A program made the translations under genes and the position numbers. The notes under the pieces were generated by a model, which saw only the letters and a program-made list of their open reading frames with translations, was not told the origin of the DNA and did not search any database. 64,000 bases of DNA from an uncultured Gammaproteobacteria bacterium (GTDB taxonomy: Bacteria; Pseudomonadota; Gammaproteobacteria; Pseudomonadales; Pseudohongiellaceae): contig CAJXRP010000003.1 in the NCBI GenBank assembly GCA_913060495.1, positions 172,865 to 236,864 on the forward strand, read 5' to 3'. Below, piece after piece: positions 27,873-36,918 of this stretch; position 1 is the stretch's first letter; the number at the start of each line of letters is the position of its first letter.

Positions 27873-28421
27873 CTAACGAGGGGCAAGCTCGAATATCCAG
27901 CTGTTGCCGTCTTCGATGTCTGCTCTGGCTGTGGCAATCGCTTCCGCTGAAACTGGTGTGGGTACACCGCTGTACTTGGCGAGCAACTTAGCAGATACAC
28001 CATCCAGCACATCGCCTTCCTTAATTCTGACTAGCTGCCTAGGGTAGCGTACGTTGTTTACGCGAAGAACGCCTTGATCGTTACCTTCGTCTGCGTCGAA
28101 TGCCCATTCCTTCCAGATTTTGCCAAGGAAGGATTTCATGTAGCCAGAGACAACATAGATTTTTCCCTCGCTCTCCAGGATAAAAATTCGACGTGTAGCC
28201 ATCGGATTATTTAACTGTAGCTCGATGGTAGGAATGTCATCGGTGAAGCTCCAATCGGGCTCGGGCCCGGTGTGTAACTCTCCCGCGATCATCTCGCCAC
28301 CGGGGAAAACCACGGTTGCACCGTCAGCGCTGCTACGCTGGATGCGCAGGGTACCGATCGTTACCGCGCCAATCAGCACAACGAAACCAAGCACCTGTAA
28401 TAGTATTTTTAAGATTTTCAA
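27873..28421 (-). CDS. Membrane-anchored periplasmic protein of unknown function
   Basis: 182 residues with one N-terminal hydrophobic helix (about 4-24) that looks uncleaved, so the rest would face the periplasm. I do not recognise a family. The C-terminal part contains DEGNDQGVLRVNNVRYP and KEGDVLDGVSAKLL, which suggests a small mixed alpha/beta domain. It is followed at 17 bp by the 44-residue membrane protein, so the two probably act together. Confidence 0.6.
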   Translation of the reverse strand: MKILKILLQVLGFVVLIGAVTIGTLRIQRSSADGATVVFPGGEMIAGELHTGPEPDWSFTDDIPTIELQLNNPMATRRIFILESEGKIYVVSGYMKSFLGKIWKEWAFDADEGNDQGVLRVNNVRYPRQLVRIKEGDVLDGVSAKLLAKYSGVPTPVSAEAIATARADIEDGNSWIFELAPR

Positions 28422-28796
28422 CTGTGGGCCTCCGAGGAATCAAAGTGATAGGAATCATAGGCGATTTGCGAGGTCGCGTCTCTTATTTCGATAGGGGCGA
28501 TCAAGCAGTTCACAGGATGGGCTTGGGGACTGATAGATTGCTGAGTCAGCAGTGGCTCATAATTATTTGATATCTTGGGTTTTCAATGGCTTAGGCTAAC
28601 TATTATTCAATAAAATCAATAAGATAATTCCTTGAAATCAAAGGGTGACAGGCGATCTCACTAATTTTGCAGCAATACTGTTTCGTTTTTACTACCAACA
28701 GGTCAATCTATTGTCCCTTAACTCTTGACTTGAGAGGGGGTCAAAGCTATTAAATAGCGTCCTGAAATTATCCGAAGCTAATTGCCCATCAATCCT
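28422..28796. promoter_or_regulatory. Divergent region with candidate promoter of the copper genes
   Basis: No gene in 375 bp. TTGACT at 28725-28730 and TATTAA at 28748-28753 are spaced by 17 bp and point toward the copper genes. TTGAC (28725) and GTCAA (28740-28744) form a short dyad overlapping the spacer, a possible operator. These are inferred from pattern only. Confidence 0.45.
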
Positions 28797-29174
28797 ATGA
28801 TTAAGCGCTACATAGCCACAGCATTAGTTCTTATTATGCTCGCACCATTGAATGCGGGGGCATCGGCGTGGATGGCTGAATCGTCTTCTATGATAGAGGC
28901 TGATGGGCAGGCAATGACGCAGATGATGATGGCGGGCCATGATCACGACGCTATGATGAGTTCTGGACAGAAGCAATCCATGATGGATGCCCATGACCAT
29001 GGCCCTGAAGACTGCGACGACTACTGTATGAATTGCAGCAATCACTGCTCCAGCACAGCAATTATCCCTGCCTCAAATAGCACCTTTGAACTTGATCGCA
29101 AATTCAATGGAACCATCACTGGCAACACGCTAAGTCGCGCCTATCTGCTGTATCGACCCCCAATATTCGCTTAG
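28797..29174 (+). CDS. Met/His/Cys-rich exported protein upstream of copAB (CopL-like?)
   Basis: 125 residues from ATG 28797 (a longer TTG start at 28782 is less likely). N-terminal signal peptide, then a metal-ligand-rich core: TQMMMAGHDHDAMM, MMDAHDHGPEDCDDYCMNCSNHC. Such clusters bind Cu(I)/Cu(II). It stands directly before copA-copB. In composition and place it recalls CopL, the leader protein needed for copper induction in Xanthomonas copLAB, but sequence identity to CopL cannot be shown here. It could equally be a periplasmic copper buffer. Confidence 0.6.
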   Translation: MIKRYIATALVLIMLAPLNAGASAWMAESSSMIEADGQAMTQMMMAGHDHDAMMSSGQKQSMMDAHDHGPEDCDDYCMNCSNHCSSTAIIPASNSTFELDRKFNGTITGNTLSRAYLLYRPPIFA

Positions 29175-29348
29175 CGGATTGGCGGGCATTTTTTCTCAAA
29201 TACCCTTAGCACTTTAATTGAATCTTAGTACTTGGCATTTGCCGGTGCGTTCTTGATTCAGTTGATTGCTCCCGATCCTCACTGCCGTAATCGAATCGTT
29301 ATTTGTACTCACGCAATTGCGTGTAAATAAATTCAGCAGGAGCAGTTT

Positions 29349-31124
29349 ATGAAGGGTAAGCAACCTTCTCTCAATCAATCTGGTTTGGCGTCGTCAGCAA
29401 TGATGAAGTCACGACGTCGTTTCGTTCAGGGTTTGGTCGGAAGCGGTATATTAAGTGCAGGAATGACAGCTGCCCACTCTGTCTACGGTGCTTCCGACAG
29501 GAGCGACGTGCGCAGGCCAGAAGAGCTGCGAGGAAAGATTTTTAATCTGACCATCGATGAAGTAAGGGTGAATTTTACCGGTAGCACGCGAAGCGCAGCT
29601 GCGATAAATGGCTCGATCCCGGGGCCGACATTGCGCTGGAAAGAAGGGGACGAAGTTACCATCAATGTGACTAATCGTCTAAGCGAGAGAACCTCACTTC
29701 ACTGGCATGGCATGATTCTTCCTTTTCAGATGGATGGAGTGCCCGGCATTAGTTTTCCGGGTATTGCCCCAGGCGAAACTTTTCAATACCGATTTAAAGT
29801 ACAGCAGAGCGGTACCTACTGGTACCACTCCCATTCTGCCTTTCAGGAAATGACTGGCATGTACGGTGCGATAATTATTGAGCCGGCTTCGGGCGAGCGC
29901 ATTCAGGCAGATCAAGATCACGTGATCATGTTGTCTGAATGGACGGACGAAGATCCGATGTACGTGTTTCAGAAATTGAAAACAATGGGACATCTGTACA
30001 ATTTTAATCAGCCGACTCTACCTGGTTTGGTCCGTGACATCGCCGAGCAAGGTCTGGGGGCCGCAATAAACAAGCGTGACATGTTCAATGTCATGCGCAT
30101 GAAACCTACGGATTTAGCTGACCTGTCTGCGGAAACCCTGACTTATCTTATAAACGGAATAACGCCGGCGGGTAATGGCACTCGATTATTTGCCAAAGGT
30201 GAACGCGTGCGTTTGCGTATTATCAATGCTGCCGGCAATACATTTTTTGATGTGCGCATTCCAGACTTACCCATGACGGTAGTGCAGGTGGATGGCAATG
30301 ACGTGGAGCCGGTAACCATAGATGAATTCCGACTCGGGGCGGGAGAAACCTTTGATGTTCTTGTCACGCCAACGGAAGATGCATATACATTTTTTGCGGA
30401 GACCATGGATCGAACTGGCTATGCTCGCGGAACTCTAGCAACCAGGCAGGGTTTAACTGCGCCGGTTCCTGAGCGCAGAGAAGCGCAGTGGCTATCGATG
30501 ACTGACATGATGGGCAATATGTCCGCTACAGGGCAGGACATGAGCGGTATGGATCATGGCAGCGGTGATCACGACAATATGCAAATGGATATGGGTGAAT
30601 CCGTAAGAGCGAGGCATGCTACTTCGGAGTTTGGTCCGAGTACTGATATGCGTGTGGACTTTCCGCGAACCAATCTTGACGATCCGGGTGTGGGGCTTCG
30701 AGAGACTAACCGCCGCGTTCTTACCCTCGCTGATTTGAGATCCCTAAACGGTCCCTTTGATCATCGTGAACCCGAGCGAGAGATTGAGCTGCATCTAACT
30801 GGCAATATGGAGCGTTACAGCTGGTCGATAGATGGCTTGGAATATGGCAACTCCACGCCGATTCATTTCCGTCATGGTGAGCGTCTGCGCGTGCATTTGC
30901 ACAACGATACTATGATGACCCACCCCATGCATCTGCACGGCATGTGGAGTGATCTCGAGGATGCGGATGGAAATTTTCTTGTCCGTCGACATACCTTGCC
31001 TGTGCAGCCCGCGCAACGGGTCAGTTTCAGCGTAACTGCTGACGCCCTAGGTCGTTGGGTGTGGCACTGTCATTTATTATTTCATATGGACGCAGGGATG
31101 TTTCGCGAAGTGGTGGTCGTATGA
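29349..31124 (+). CDS. copA: Copper-resistance multicopper oxidase CopA
   Basis: Periplasmic multicopper oxidase of 591 residues that probably oxidises Cu(I) and sequesters copper. Tat signal SRRRFVQGLVGSG at residues about 19-31, preceded by an extra 17 residues. All four copper-ligand motifs are seen: LHWHG, YWYHSH, HPMHLHGMW and WVWHCHLLFHMDAGM. A Met/His-rich loop (MTDMMGNMSATGQDMSGMDHGSGDHDNM split over residues about 385-415) is typical of CopA/PcoA and binds Cu(I). AGGAG stands 7 bp before ATG 29349. Its stop overlaps copB by ATGA, so the two are translationally coupled. Confidence 0.95.
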   Translation: MKGKQPSLNQSGLASSAMMKSRRRFVQGLVGSGILSAGMTAAHSVYGASDRSDVRRPEELRGKIFNLTIDEVRVNFTGSTRSAAAINGSIPGPTLRWKEGDEVTINVTNRLSERTSLHWHGMILPFQMDGVPGISFPGIAPGETFQYRFKVQQSGTYWYHSHSAFQEMTGMYGAIIIEPASGERIQADQDHVIMLSEWTDEDPMYVFQKLKTMGHLYNFNQPTLPGLVRDIAEQGLGAAINKRDMFNVMRMKPTDLADLSAETLTYLINGITPAGNGTRLFAKGERVRLRIINAAGNTFFDVRIPDLPMTVVQVDGNDVEPVTIDEFRLGAGETFDVLVTPTEDAYTFFAETMDRTGYARGTLATRQGLTAPVPERREAQWLSMTDMMGNMSATGQDMSGMDHGSGDHDNMQMDMGESVRARHATSEFGPSTDMRVDFPRTNLDDPGVGLRETNRRVLTLADLRSLNGPFDHREPEREIELHLTGNMERYSWSIDGLEYGNSTPIHFRHGERLRVHLHNDTMMTHPMHLHGMWSDLEDADGNFLVRRHTLPVQPAQRVSFSVTADALGRWVWHCHLLFHMDAGMFREVVVV

Positions 31125-32095
31125 AAAAGGTAATAAATACACTGGCTATAGTGCTTGCACTTGCGATCGGTCTGAGCGGAGCGGCAGGAGCGCAGGATAG
31201 CGATCACCAAGCACATCAAGCTGCTGATCAAGATCTCGAAATGCCACTTGCTGATGATTCGGAAATGAATCATGAAGAGATGAATCATGAGGAGATGAAT
31301 CATGAAGAGATGAATCATGAGGAAATGAATCGTGAAGCTATGGATCATTCTGACATGAATGAGATGGAAGCCGGTTCGCTGCGCGATCCCCATGCCTACT
31401 CCGGTGGTTATGAGCGCGCATCGGGTCCTTATTCTCTGCCAGAGCAGCCTCAGGTTATGTTGGCAGATGAGGAGGTCTTCGCGGGTCTTTGGATGGACCG
31501 ATTCGAATTAGTCGATCATGAGAACGGTGAGGGAGCTGAATTGGAGGGCTATGCTTGGATTGGCAATAGCTACCGCCGCTTATTGTTGCAAACGCAGATC
31601 GAAACGGTCGAGGGAGAAGTAGAGTCAGGGGAGGTGGATCTGCTGTTCTCACAAGCAATCTCGCCCTTTTGGAATATTCGCGCGGGCTTGCATCGTTCGT
31701 TTGGGGAGACGGCGGACAGAGACTGGTTAGCGATTGGCATTAAAGGTCTTGCGCCCTACTGGTTTGAAGTAGACGCAGCTCTACATCTTGGTGACAACGG
31801 CCATGCAGCATTCGATCTGGAAGTAGAGTATGAATTGCTACTGACTCAGCGGTTGGTGTTACAGCCACGTATCGACATAGCTGCATTTAGTGAGAGCGAT
31901 GTGAAACTCGGTCACGGATCAGGCCTATCTACTATAAAAACGGGTGCCCGCCTGCGTTATGAGATTGACAGACAATTTGCTCCCTACTTAGGAGTCGAGC
32001 GCGTCAAAAGTTTCGGTGAGACTGCAGGCCTTCTGCCATTAGGTTCAAACCAAACGGAGACTCATTGGGTACTTGGTCTGCGGTTTTGGTTCTAG
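31121..32095 (+). CDS. copB: Outer-membrane copper-resistance protein CopB
   Basis: 324 residues from ATG 31121 (coupled to copA by ATGA). Sec signal ending GAGAQ. Residues about 48-83 are a copper-binding tandem repeat: four MNHEE units followed by MNREA, MDHSD and MNEME. The remaining 230 residues (from about AGLWMDRFELVDHENG) are the CopB/PcoB beta-barrel domain ending in the aromatic GLRFWF. It would sit in the outer membrane and hold or pass copper. The frame extends upstream to 31055 inside copA but that part is not the protein. Confidence 0.93.
   Translation: MKKVINTLAIVLALAIGLSGAAGAQDSDHQAHQAADQDLEMPLADDSEMNHEEMNHEEMNHEEMNHEEMNREAMDHSDMNEMEAGSLRDPHAYSGGYERASGPYSLPEQPQVMLADEEVFAGLWMDRFELVDHENGEGAELEGYAWIGNSYRRLLLQTQIETVEGEVESGEVDLLFSQAISPFWNIRAGLHRSFGETADRDWLAIGIKGLAPYWFEVDAALHLGDNGHAAFDLEVEYELLLTQRLVLQPRIDIAAFSESDVKLGHGSGLSTIKTGARLRYEIDRQFAPYLGVERVKSFGETAGLLPLGSNQTETHWVLGLRFWF
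31264..31368 (+). repeat. 15-bp tandem repeat inside copB (MNHEE units)
   Basis: Seven 15-bp units, the first four almost identical (ATGAATCATGAAGAG and the same with GAGGAG). The last codons alternate GAAGAG/GAGGAG, so the true recent duplication unit is 30 bp. Such repeats expand and contract by slippage and would change the number of copper-binding His/Met units. Confidence 0.85.
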
Positions 32096-32125
32096 CTGTT
32101 GTGATTCTAGTAACAGTTCTGTGGC

Positions 32126-32147
32126 GGCAGCCTAGCGCTGCCTTTAT
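32126..32147 (+). terminator. Hairpin after copB
   Basis: GGCAGC (32126-32131) and GCTGCC (32137-32142) pair around CTAGC, followed by TTTATTA. Short GC-rich stem 30 bp after the copB stop; a probable terminator between copB and the ATPase gene. Confidence 0.55.
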
Positions 32148-32183
32148 TACTGACCTATAGGATAAATACGGGTGCGTTAGACA

Positions 32184-32214
32184 TTGACATTGAAGTTGGG
32201 CAAAGGCGTATAGT
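32184..32214 (+). promoter_or_regulatory. Candidate MerR/CueR-type promoter of the copper ATPase
   Basis: TTGACA (32184-32189) and TATAGT (32209-32214) are separated by 19 bp instead of 17. A 19-20 bp spacer is the mark of promoters activated by MerR-family regulators such as CueR, which control copper ATPases. No clear dyad is seen in the spacer, and no cueR gene is in the window, so this is a hint only. Confidence 0.4.
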
Positions 32215-32251
32215 CGTAGTATTGCCAATCTATAATTTCTAAGGAGGCTCT

Positions 32252-34552
32252 GTGAATACAGAAATCGATATTGAGAAACCTCAAACCCCAGGATTGATCG
32301 ATCCGGTTTGCGGCATGTCGGTAACAGTGAATTCTTCACACCACTATGTCTATGTGGATCAGGACTACTATTTTTGCTGTGCCGGGTGTAAAGATAAATT
32401 TGCCTCAGATCCAGAGAAGTATCTCGGCGACAGCAACGATCAAGAGATGGCAGATCCTAAGGCCTGGTATATCTGTCCCATGGACCCTGAGGTTCGCCAG
32501 CGTGGACCGGGTACCTGTCCTAAATGCGGGATGGCATTGGACCCTGAGGCGCCTAGCCTTGATGACGAGGAAAACCCGGAGCTAATCGATTTCCGTCGAC
32601 GCTTCTGGTGGACGCTGCCGCTTACAACTATTGTTTTCGTCTTGGCGATGTTTGGTCACGGCCGTGGCTGGTTGCCCCATGGTTGGCAGAACTGGGTAGA
32701 GCTAGTGCTTGCAACTCCTGTCGTGCTTTGGGCTGGACTCCCATTCTTTGTTCGAGGCTTTCAGTCAATAGTCAATCGCAGTCCAAATATGTGGACACTA
32801 ATTGGTCTCGGAACTTCGTTCGCTTACGCATACAGTGTTGTCGCTACGCTAGTGCCAGGGGTATTTCCTGAATCTTTTATTGTCGGTGGCAGGGTGGGTG
32901 TCTATTTCGAAGCATCGGCAGTAATTATTTCCCTGACTTTGCTGGGACAATTGATGGAGCTTCGTGCAAGGGCGCAGACATCGGCAGCGATCAGAGAACT
33001 ACTAGATCTCGCTCCGAAGGTTGCGCGACGCATCAAGCCCGACGGAAGCGATGAAGAAGTACCGATTGATGACATCAAAGTCGGTGATAGCTTGCGGGTC
33101 ACTCCCGGAGAAAAAATACCCGTAGATGGCGTTGTGGAAGAAGGTCGCAGCTCTGTGGATGAGTCTATGCTTACGGGGGAGCCTATTCCTGTAACTAAAC
33201 AGAAAGGCGACAAGGTAATTACTGCGACCCTAAACACTAACGGTAGTCTCGTGATTCGCTCAGAGTTGGTGGGCGCAGACACCACTTTGTCACAGATAGT
33301 CAAAATGGTCGCGCAGGCTCAGCGTTCGAGAGCTCCTATGCAGAGGCTGGCGGATGTTGTTGCTGGCTACTTTGTTGTTACTGTAGTTTCAATTTCGATC
33401 ATAACATTCTTTACTTGGGGTTTAATCGGCCCAGACCCCGCCTGGGTGTACGGGATGATTAACGCAGTTGCTGTGTTGATTATCGCCTGTCCCTGCGCTC
33501 TGGGTTTGGCAACTCCCATGTCCATTATGGTGGCTACGGGTAAAGCTGCGCGTATGGGTGTACTTTTTAAGGATGCTGCAGCCATCGAAGCAATGCGAGA
33601 GATCGATACCGTAGTTGTCGATAAAACTGGCACCCTGACTGAGGGTAAGCCGGTGTTTCGCGAGGCCAGAGCCTATGGCGATTACACACTCGATCAGGTC
33701 CTAGAAATGGCTGCCAGTCTTGATCAAGGCAGTGAGCACCCCTTAGCTCGAGCCATTGTCAGCGCCGCCCGTGAAAAAAACCTGACTCTTAAAGCCGTGG
33801 ACGAATTCGATTCATCAAGCGGTATAGGAGTTTCAGGCCGTGTCTCGGGCAGAGAATTGCTGCTCGGCAATACTGCTTTTATGCGGCAAGGTGGGGCAGA
33901 TACTAGCGCAGTAAATCGAGAAGCTGATGACATGCGCAGCAACGGCGCCAGCGTGATCTATCTGGCGATTGATTGCCAAATAGCGGGGCTGTTAGCAGTT
34001 GCGGATCCAATCAAGGCAACTAGTAGAGAAGCCATTGAGGCTCTGCACAGGCGTGGTTTGAAGTTAGTCATGGCCACTGGAGACGGAGAACTCACCGCGA
34101 GGGCAGTGGCTGAGCAACTTAATATCGATGAGGTTCATAGTGAGGTAACGCCAGAAGCAAAGATGCGGCTAATTGAGACTCTGCAAAAGAACGGAGCCAA
34201 GGTGGCGATGGCCGGCGATGGTATTAATGATGCGCCTGCATTGGCGATGGCTGATGTTGGTATCGCCATGGGCACAGGAACCGATGTAGCTATGAGTAGT
34301 TCTCAAATAACTCTAGTAAAAGGCGATCTCAGGGGTATTGAGCAGGCGCGCACTGTGTCGGAGCAGACGGTTAGTAACATGCGGCAGAATTTACTGTTTG
34401 CATTGTTGTATAACAGTATCGGCGTGCCAGTCGCTGCAGGTGTGCTATTCCCAATTTTCGGAATACTGCTTTCGCCGATGATCGCGGCGCTAGCGATGAG
34501 TCTCAGTTCAGTGTCAGTGGTCACGAATGCTTTGCGGTTGAGAAACCAATAG
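32252..34552 (+). CDS. Copper-translocating P1B-type ATPase with YHS and metal-binding N-terminal domains
   Basis: Inner-membrane pump of 766 residues that expels Cu(I). Order of parts: YHS domain (about 15-52, PVCGMSV and CCAGC), heavy-metal binding domain (about 72-100, YICPMDPEV and GTCPKCGM), membrane helices, actuator TGE (308-310), CPC transport motif (413-415), phosphorylation site DKTGT (457-461), SEHPLA, and GDGIND hinge. There is no GMTCxxC HMA domain; the YHS pair replaces it. Start GTG 32252 has a perfect AAGGAGG at 32241-32247. It completes a copper island with copA and copB. The name copA/copB is used differently for ATPases and oxidases, so no symbol is given. Confidence 0.95.
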   Translation: MNTEIDIEKPQTPGLIDPVCGMSVTVNSSHHYVYVDQDYYFCCAGCKDKFASDPEKYLGDSNDQEMADPKAWYICPMDPEVRQRGPGTCPKCGMALDPEAPSLDDEENPELIDFRRRFWWTLPLTTIVFVLAMFGHGRGWLPHGWQNWVELVLATPVVLWAGLPFFVRGFQSIVNRSPNMWTLIGLGTSFAYAYSVVATLVPGVFPESFIVGGRVGVYFEASAVIISLTLLGQLMELRARAQTSAAIRELLDLAPKVARRIKPDGSDEEVPIDDIKVGDSLRVTPGEKIPVDGVVEEGRSSVDESMLTGEPIPVTKQKGDKVITATLNTNGSLVIRSELVGADTTLSQIVKMVAQAQRSRAPMQRLADVVAGYFVVTVVSISIITFFTWGLIGPDPAWVYGMINAVAVLIIACPCALGLATPMSIMVATGKAARMGVLFKDAAAIEAMREIDTVVVDKTGTLTEGKPVFREARAYGDYTLDQVLEMAASLDQGSEHPLARAIVSAAREKNLTLKAVDEFDSSSGIGVSGRVSGRELLLGNTAFMRQGGADTSAVNREADDMRSNGASVIYLAIDCQIAGLLAVADPIKATSREAIEALHRRGLKLVMATGDGELTARAVAEQLNIDEVHSEVTPEAKMRLIETLQKNGAKVAMAGDGINDAPALAMADVGIAMGTGTDVAMSSSQITLVKGDLRGIEQARTVSEQTVSNMRQNLLFALLYNSIGVPVAAGVLFPIFGILLSPMIAALAMSLSSVSVVTNALRLRNQ

Positions 34553-34763
34553 TTCGGTTAAATGAATCCTAAAGCAGAAAGGATTAATCAGTGAGCTCGA
34601 CACGAATAAAAGCGAGCTCGAAAAATTAAGAGGGTTTAGAGCCGACCGTAGTTACTAGCGGATTTCACAAAAATTAAGCATGTACATCTATCTAATACCC
34701 TCCCGCACTAAACGCATAAAGTGAGTGCGAGGACACTACTACTTTTTACTTCGTGCCTATCGA

Positions 34764-35672
34764 TTACTCCGTCGTCTTTCCCAGAAAACGAAGTATGGCG
34801 GAGATAGTGGCATCATAACCGCGAGATCCTTCTCTTACGAAGGCGCCATGGCCTTCGTTGCTAATTAACCGCACGTTAACTTCATCACCGGCCAGCACGG
34901 CAAGTGCGGGGTAGTCCGGTACTGTGCGCATCGAGGTTTTGCCCTGAGCTAGCACGCGGGGCAGTGAGACTGGATAGCGGTAAGTGCTCACCACAAAATC
35001 CTGTGGAATGCCCCAAGGCAACCACTTCAATGGAGAGATCTGCAAGAAGTTATCGATATTGTCTGCAACCGGGCCACCAACTAGTTTTTCCAACAGAGGC
35101 TCGCCACAGTAAATTTCTCCCGTGTCACCGATTGAGTCGATAACCAGCGGATTGATATAGGCGTCGGCCATGATAAGCGCCATCGGATTAACCTTGGGCT
35201 CAACATAAATTTCGCTATCAGGCGGCAACTGAGATCGCATTGCCAGCCAAGCACCGTAATGACCGCCCGATGAATGCCCAACTACTATCGCTTGTTGCAG
35301 ATCAATCGGATTGCTTTCAGCAATCTTTGCTAAGGCATCAAAACCATTGCCGATGTCGCGCCAAGTGCCGGGCCAACCACCACCAGGGCTAGTTGCGCCG
35401 CGATACTGCATATTCCAGGCGGCGATACCCTGGTCGGTCATCGCCTTGGACATGGCGCGGTAGCTATTCATCATGCCTTCGCTAGAGCGCCAGCATCCGG
35501 CATGCAGAAAGGTAACTACCGGGAAAGGCCCGTCGCCCGCTGGCAGGTACAGTTCCCCGTATTGCATCGGGTCCTGACCATAAGAAATTTTGCTTTGCGC
35601 ATATGTGCTTAAGGGCAAACATACACTGAAAAGAATGAGGATAAGGGTGAACAGAATTCTTTGAGCTTTCAT
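34764..35672 (-). CDS. Exported alpha/beta hydrolase (esterase-like)
   Basis: 302 residues with a Sec signal (residues 1-25, ending TYAQ). FLHAGCW is the oxyanion region, GHSSGG the nucleophile elbow (Ser about 141), and EGHGAFVREGS carries the catalytic histidine. The pattern recalls small carboxylesterases / feruloyl-esterase-like enzymes. The gene stands alone, convergent with the copper ATPase gene. Between them GAGCTCG (34593) and CGAGCTC (34613) could pair weakly. Confidence 0.8.
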   Translation of the reverse strand: MKAQRILFTLILILFSVCLPLSTYAQSKISYGQDPMQYGELYLPAGDGPFPVVTFLHAGCWRSSEGMMNSYRAMSKAMTDQGIAAWNMQYRGATSPGGGWPGTWRDIGNGFDALAKIAESNPIDLQQAIVVGHSSGGHYGAWLAMRSQLPPDSEIYVEPKVNPMALIMADAYINPLVIDSIGDTGEIYCGEPLLEKLVGGPVADNIDNFLQISPLKWLPWGIPQDFVVSTYRYPVSLPRVLAQGKTSMRTVPDYPALAVLAGDEVNVRLISNEGHGAFVREGSRGYDATISAILRFLGKTTE

Positions 35673-35849
35673 CGTTTTACCTGCTGACTTTTATTTTTCT
35701 AACAAGCATAAGGAGGGAGAGTGATCGAGAGCGCTGACCGCCGACCCTCGAATTACGCCAAGCTTTTGGCAGGGAGGAATTCGAAGGTGGAGGTTAGTTG
35801 ATGAGGGGCTTCATTTTACCCCTCATCAAAGTGGTTTCCATTTACAGGA

Positions 35850-36440
35850 TTAGTTTCCCTTGTTGGAATAATCGGTTCCGTTAATTGGAATCATCAAGTG
35901 AGCTCCGGAAGTGCCTGGGCGCATCATCCAAGGTGTTCCCATTCCGGCGAGAGAGTTATCGCGCTGAGAACCAATTGGCATGCCAAGTTCTTCGGCACTC
36001 GCGTTTGGCAGGGAGATAACCATTAGATACTGAATGCGATCTGGCGTGTCGAATCTACGATAGGCTATCGATCCGAACTTGCGAGCAGGAATGCTGCCTT
36101 CGTCTTCCGCTTTCTGCATGGCCATTTGCAGATCATCGCCTTCAAGGCCGTCCGCTGATAATTTCGCCTGCAGGTCACGACGGGCACGTTGTGAAACAGG
36201 ACCGCAGCGAGTGAAACCCGCTTCGTCAGTTGGTTGGCACTCAACATGGTTAGAACCAACTTTGAGAGTGACACGGTTTCCGTTGTCGTCGTATGTGTAT
36301 ACGGTGGCGTCTGCGCGCAGGTCCATAGGCAATGGTGACAAAGCCTTTTCAATTGTCGCTGCATTAGATTGCGCTGCGACTTGGCTGGATGCCAGCAGTC
36401 CGGCTGTTATGAGACCCAATGTTGTTGCTAATTTTGACAT
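35850..36440 (-). CDS. Exported protein of unknown function
   Basis: 196 residues from ATG 36440, which has GGAG seven bases upstream; the frame continues to 36452 but that TTG overlaps the ribosome site. The first 23 residues are a Sec signal (ending VAAQ). One disulfide is possible between C in VECQPTDE and C in GFTRCGPV. I recognise no catalytic motif. The opposite upstream gene is the fused oxidase; no functional link is visible. Confidence 0.6.
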   Translation of the reverse strand: MSKLATTLGLITAGLLASSQVAAQSNAATIEKALSPLPMDLRADATVYTYDDNGNRVTLKVGSNHVECQPTDEAGFTRCGPVSQRARRDLQAKLSADGLEGDDLQMAMQKAEDEGSIPARKFGSIAYRRFDTPDRIQYLMVISLPNASAEELGMPIGSQRDNSLAGMGTPWMMRPGTSGAHLMIPINGTDYSNKGN

Positions 36441-36918
36441 TTCTTTCTCCAACTCAAATTACTTTTGTTTTTTGGTTTTAACTTTACGCAGTTATTCACT
36501 TTCGTTGCTTCCAATCGGAGCCGCATTGCTTCAAACGTGCTGCACTGAATGCGGTGCGGGAAACTCTCTGCAGTTGCTAGTTTACCCAGATAGTGACCAG
36601 ACAGAGGCAACAAACTGTAACAGGGAGGATAGTTCTGCAGCCCCGAATTACCGACCTATATTACGGGTTTAGGGGGGAAATCACCTATTTTTTTGCTGAT
36701 CTTGATCACTAAAAAGGCACAATTCCCTATCGGGGCGGGCTAAAAGCTTATCAAAACCCTCTAGATTTAGTATTTTCCCTGTCTGCAGACAACAAAGCTG
36801 GATATACAAGATACAGCCGGAACTGGCAGCTGCCGAGAGTCGGCATAGAAGGTATAGTACGGATGGGGCTCGCTACCGAGTTGCTACACAAGAATCATAA
36901 ATTTAAGCAGTGAGCAGT
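36441..36918. promoter_or_regulatory. Divergent region with an FNR/ANR-like box before the oxidase gene
   Basis: 478 bp without a supported gene. CTGAT-CTTG-ATCAC at 36696-36709 fits the FNR/ANR/DNR consensus TTGAT-N4-ATCAA at 8 of 10 positions with perfect TGAT/ATCA symmetry. cbb3 oxidase genes are classic targets of this regulator. It lies about 210 bp before the oxidase start, so it would need a long leader. No other structure is evident. Confidence 0.45.

Noticed and set aside
31055..31120. Longer CopB start inside copA
   Set aside because: The true start is ATG 31121, coupled by ATGA to the copA stop and followed by a proper signal peptide.
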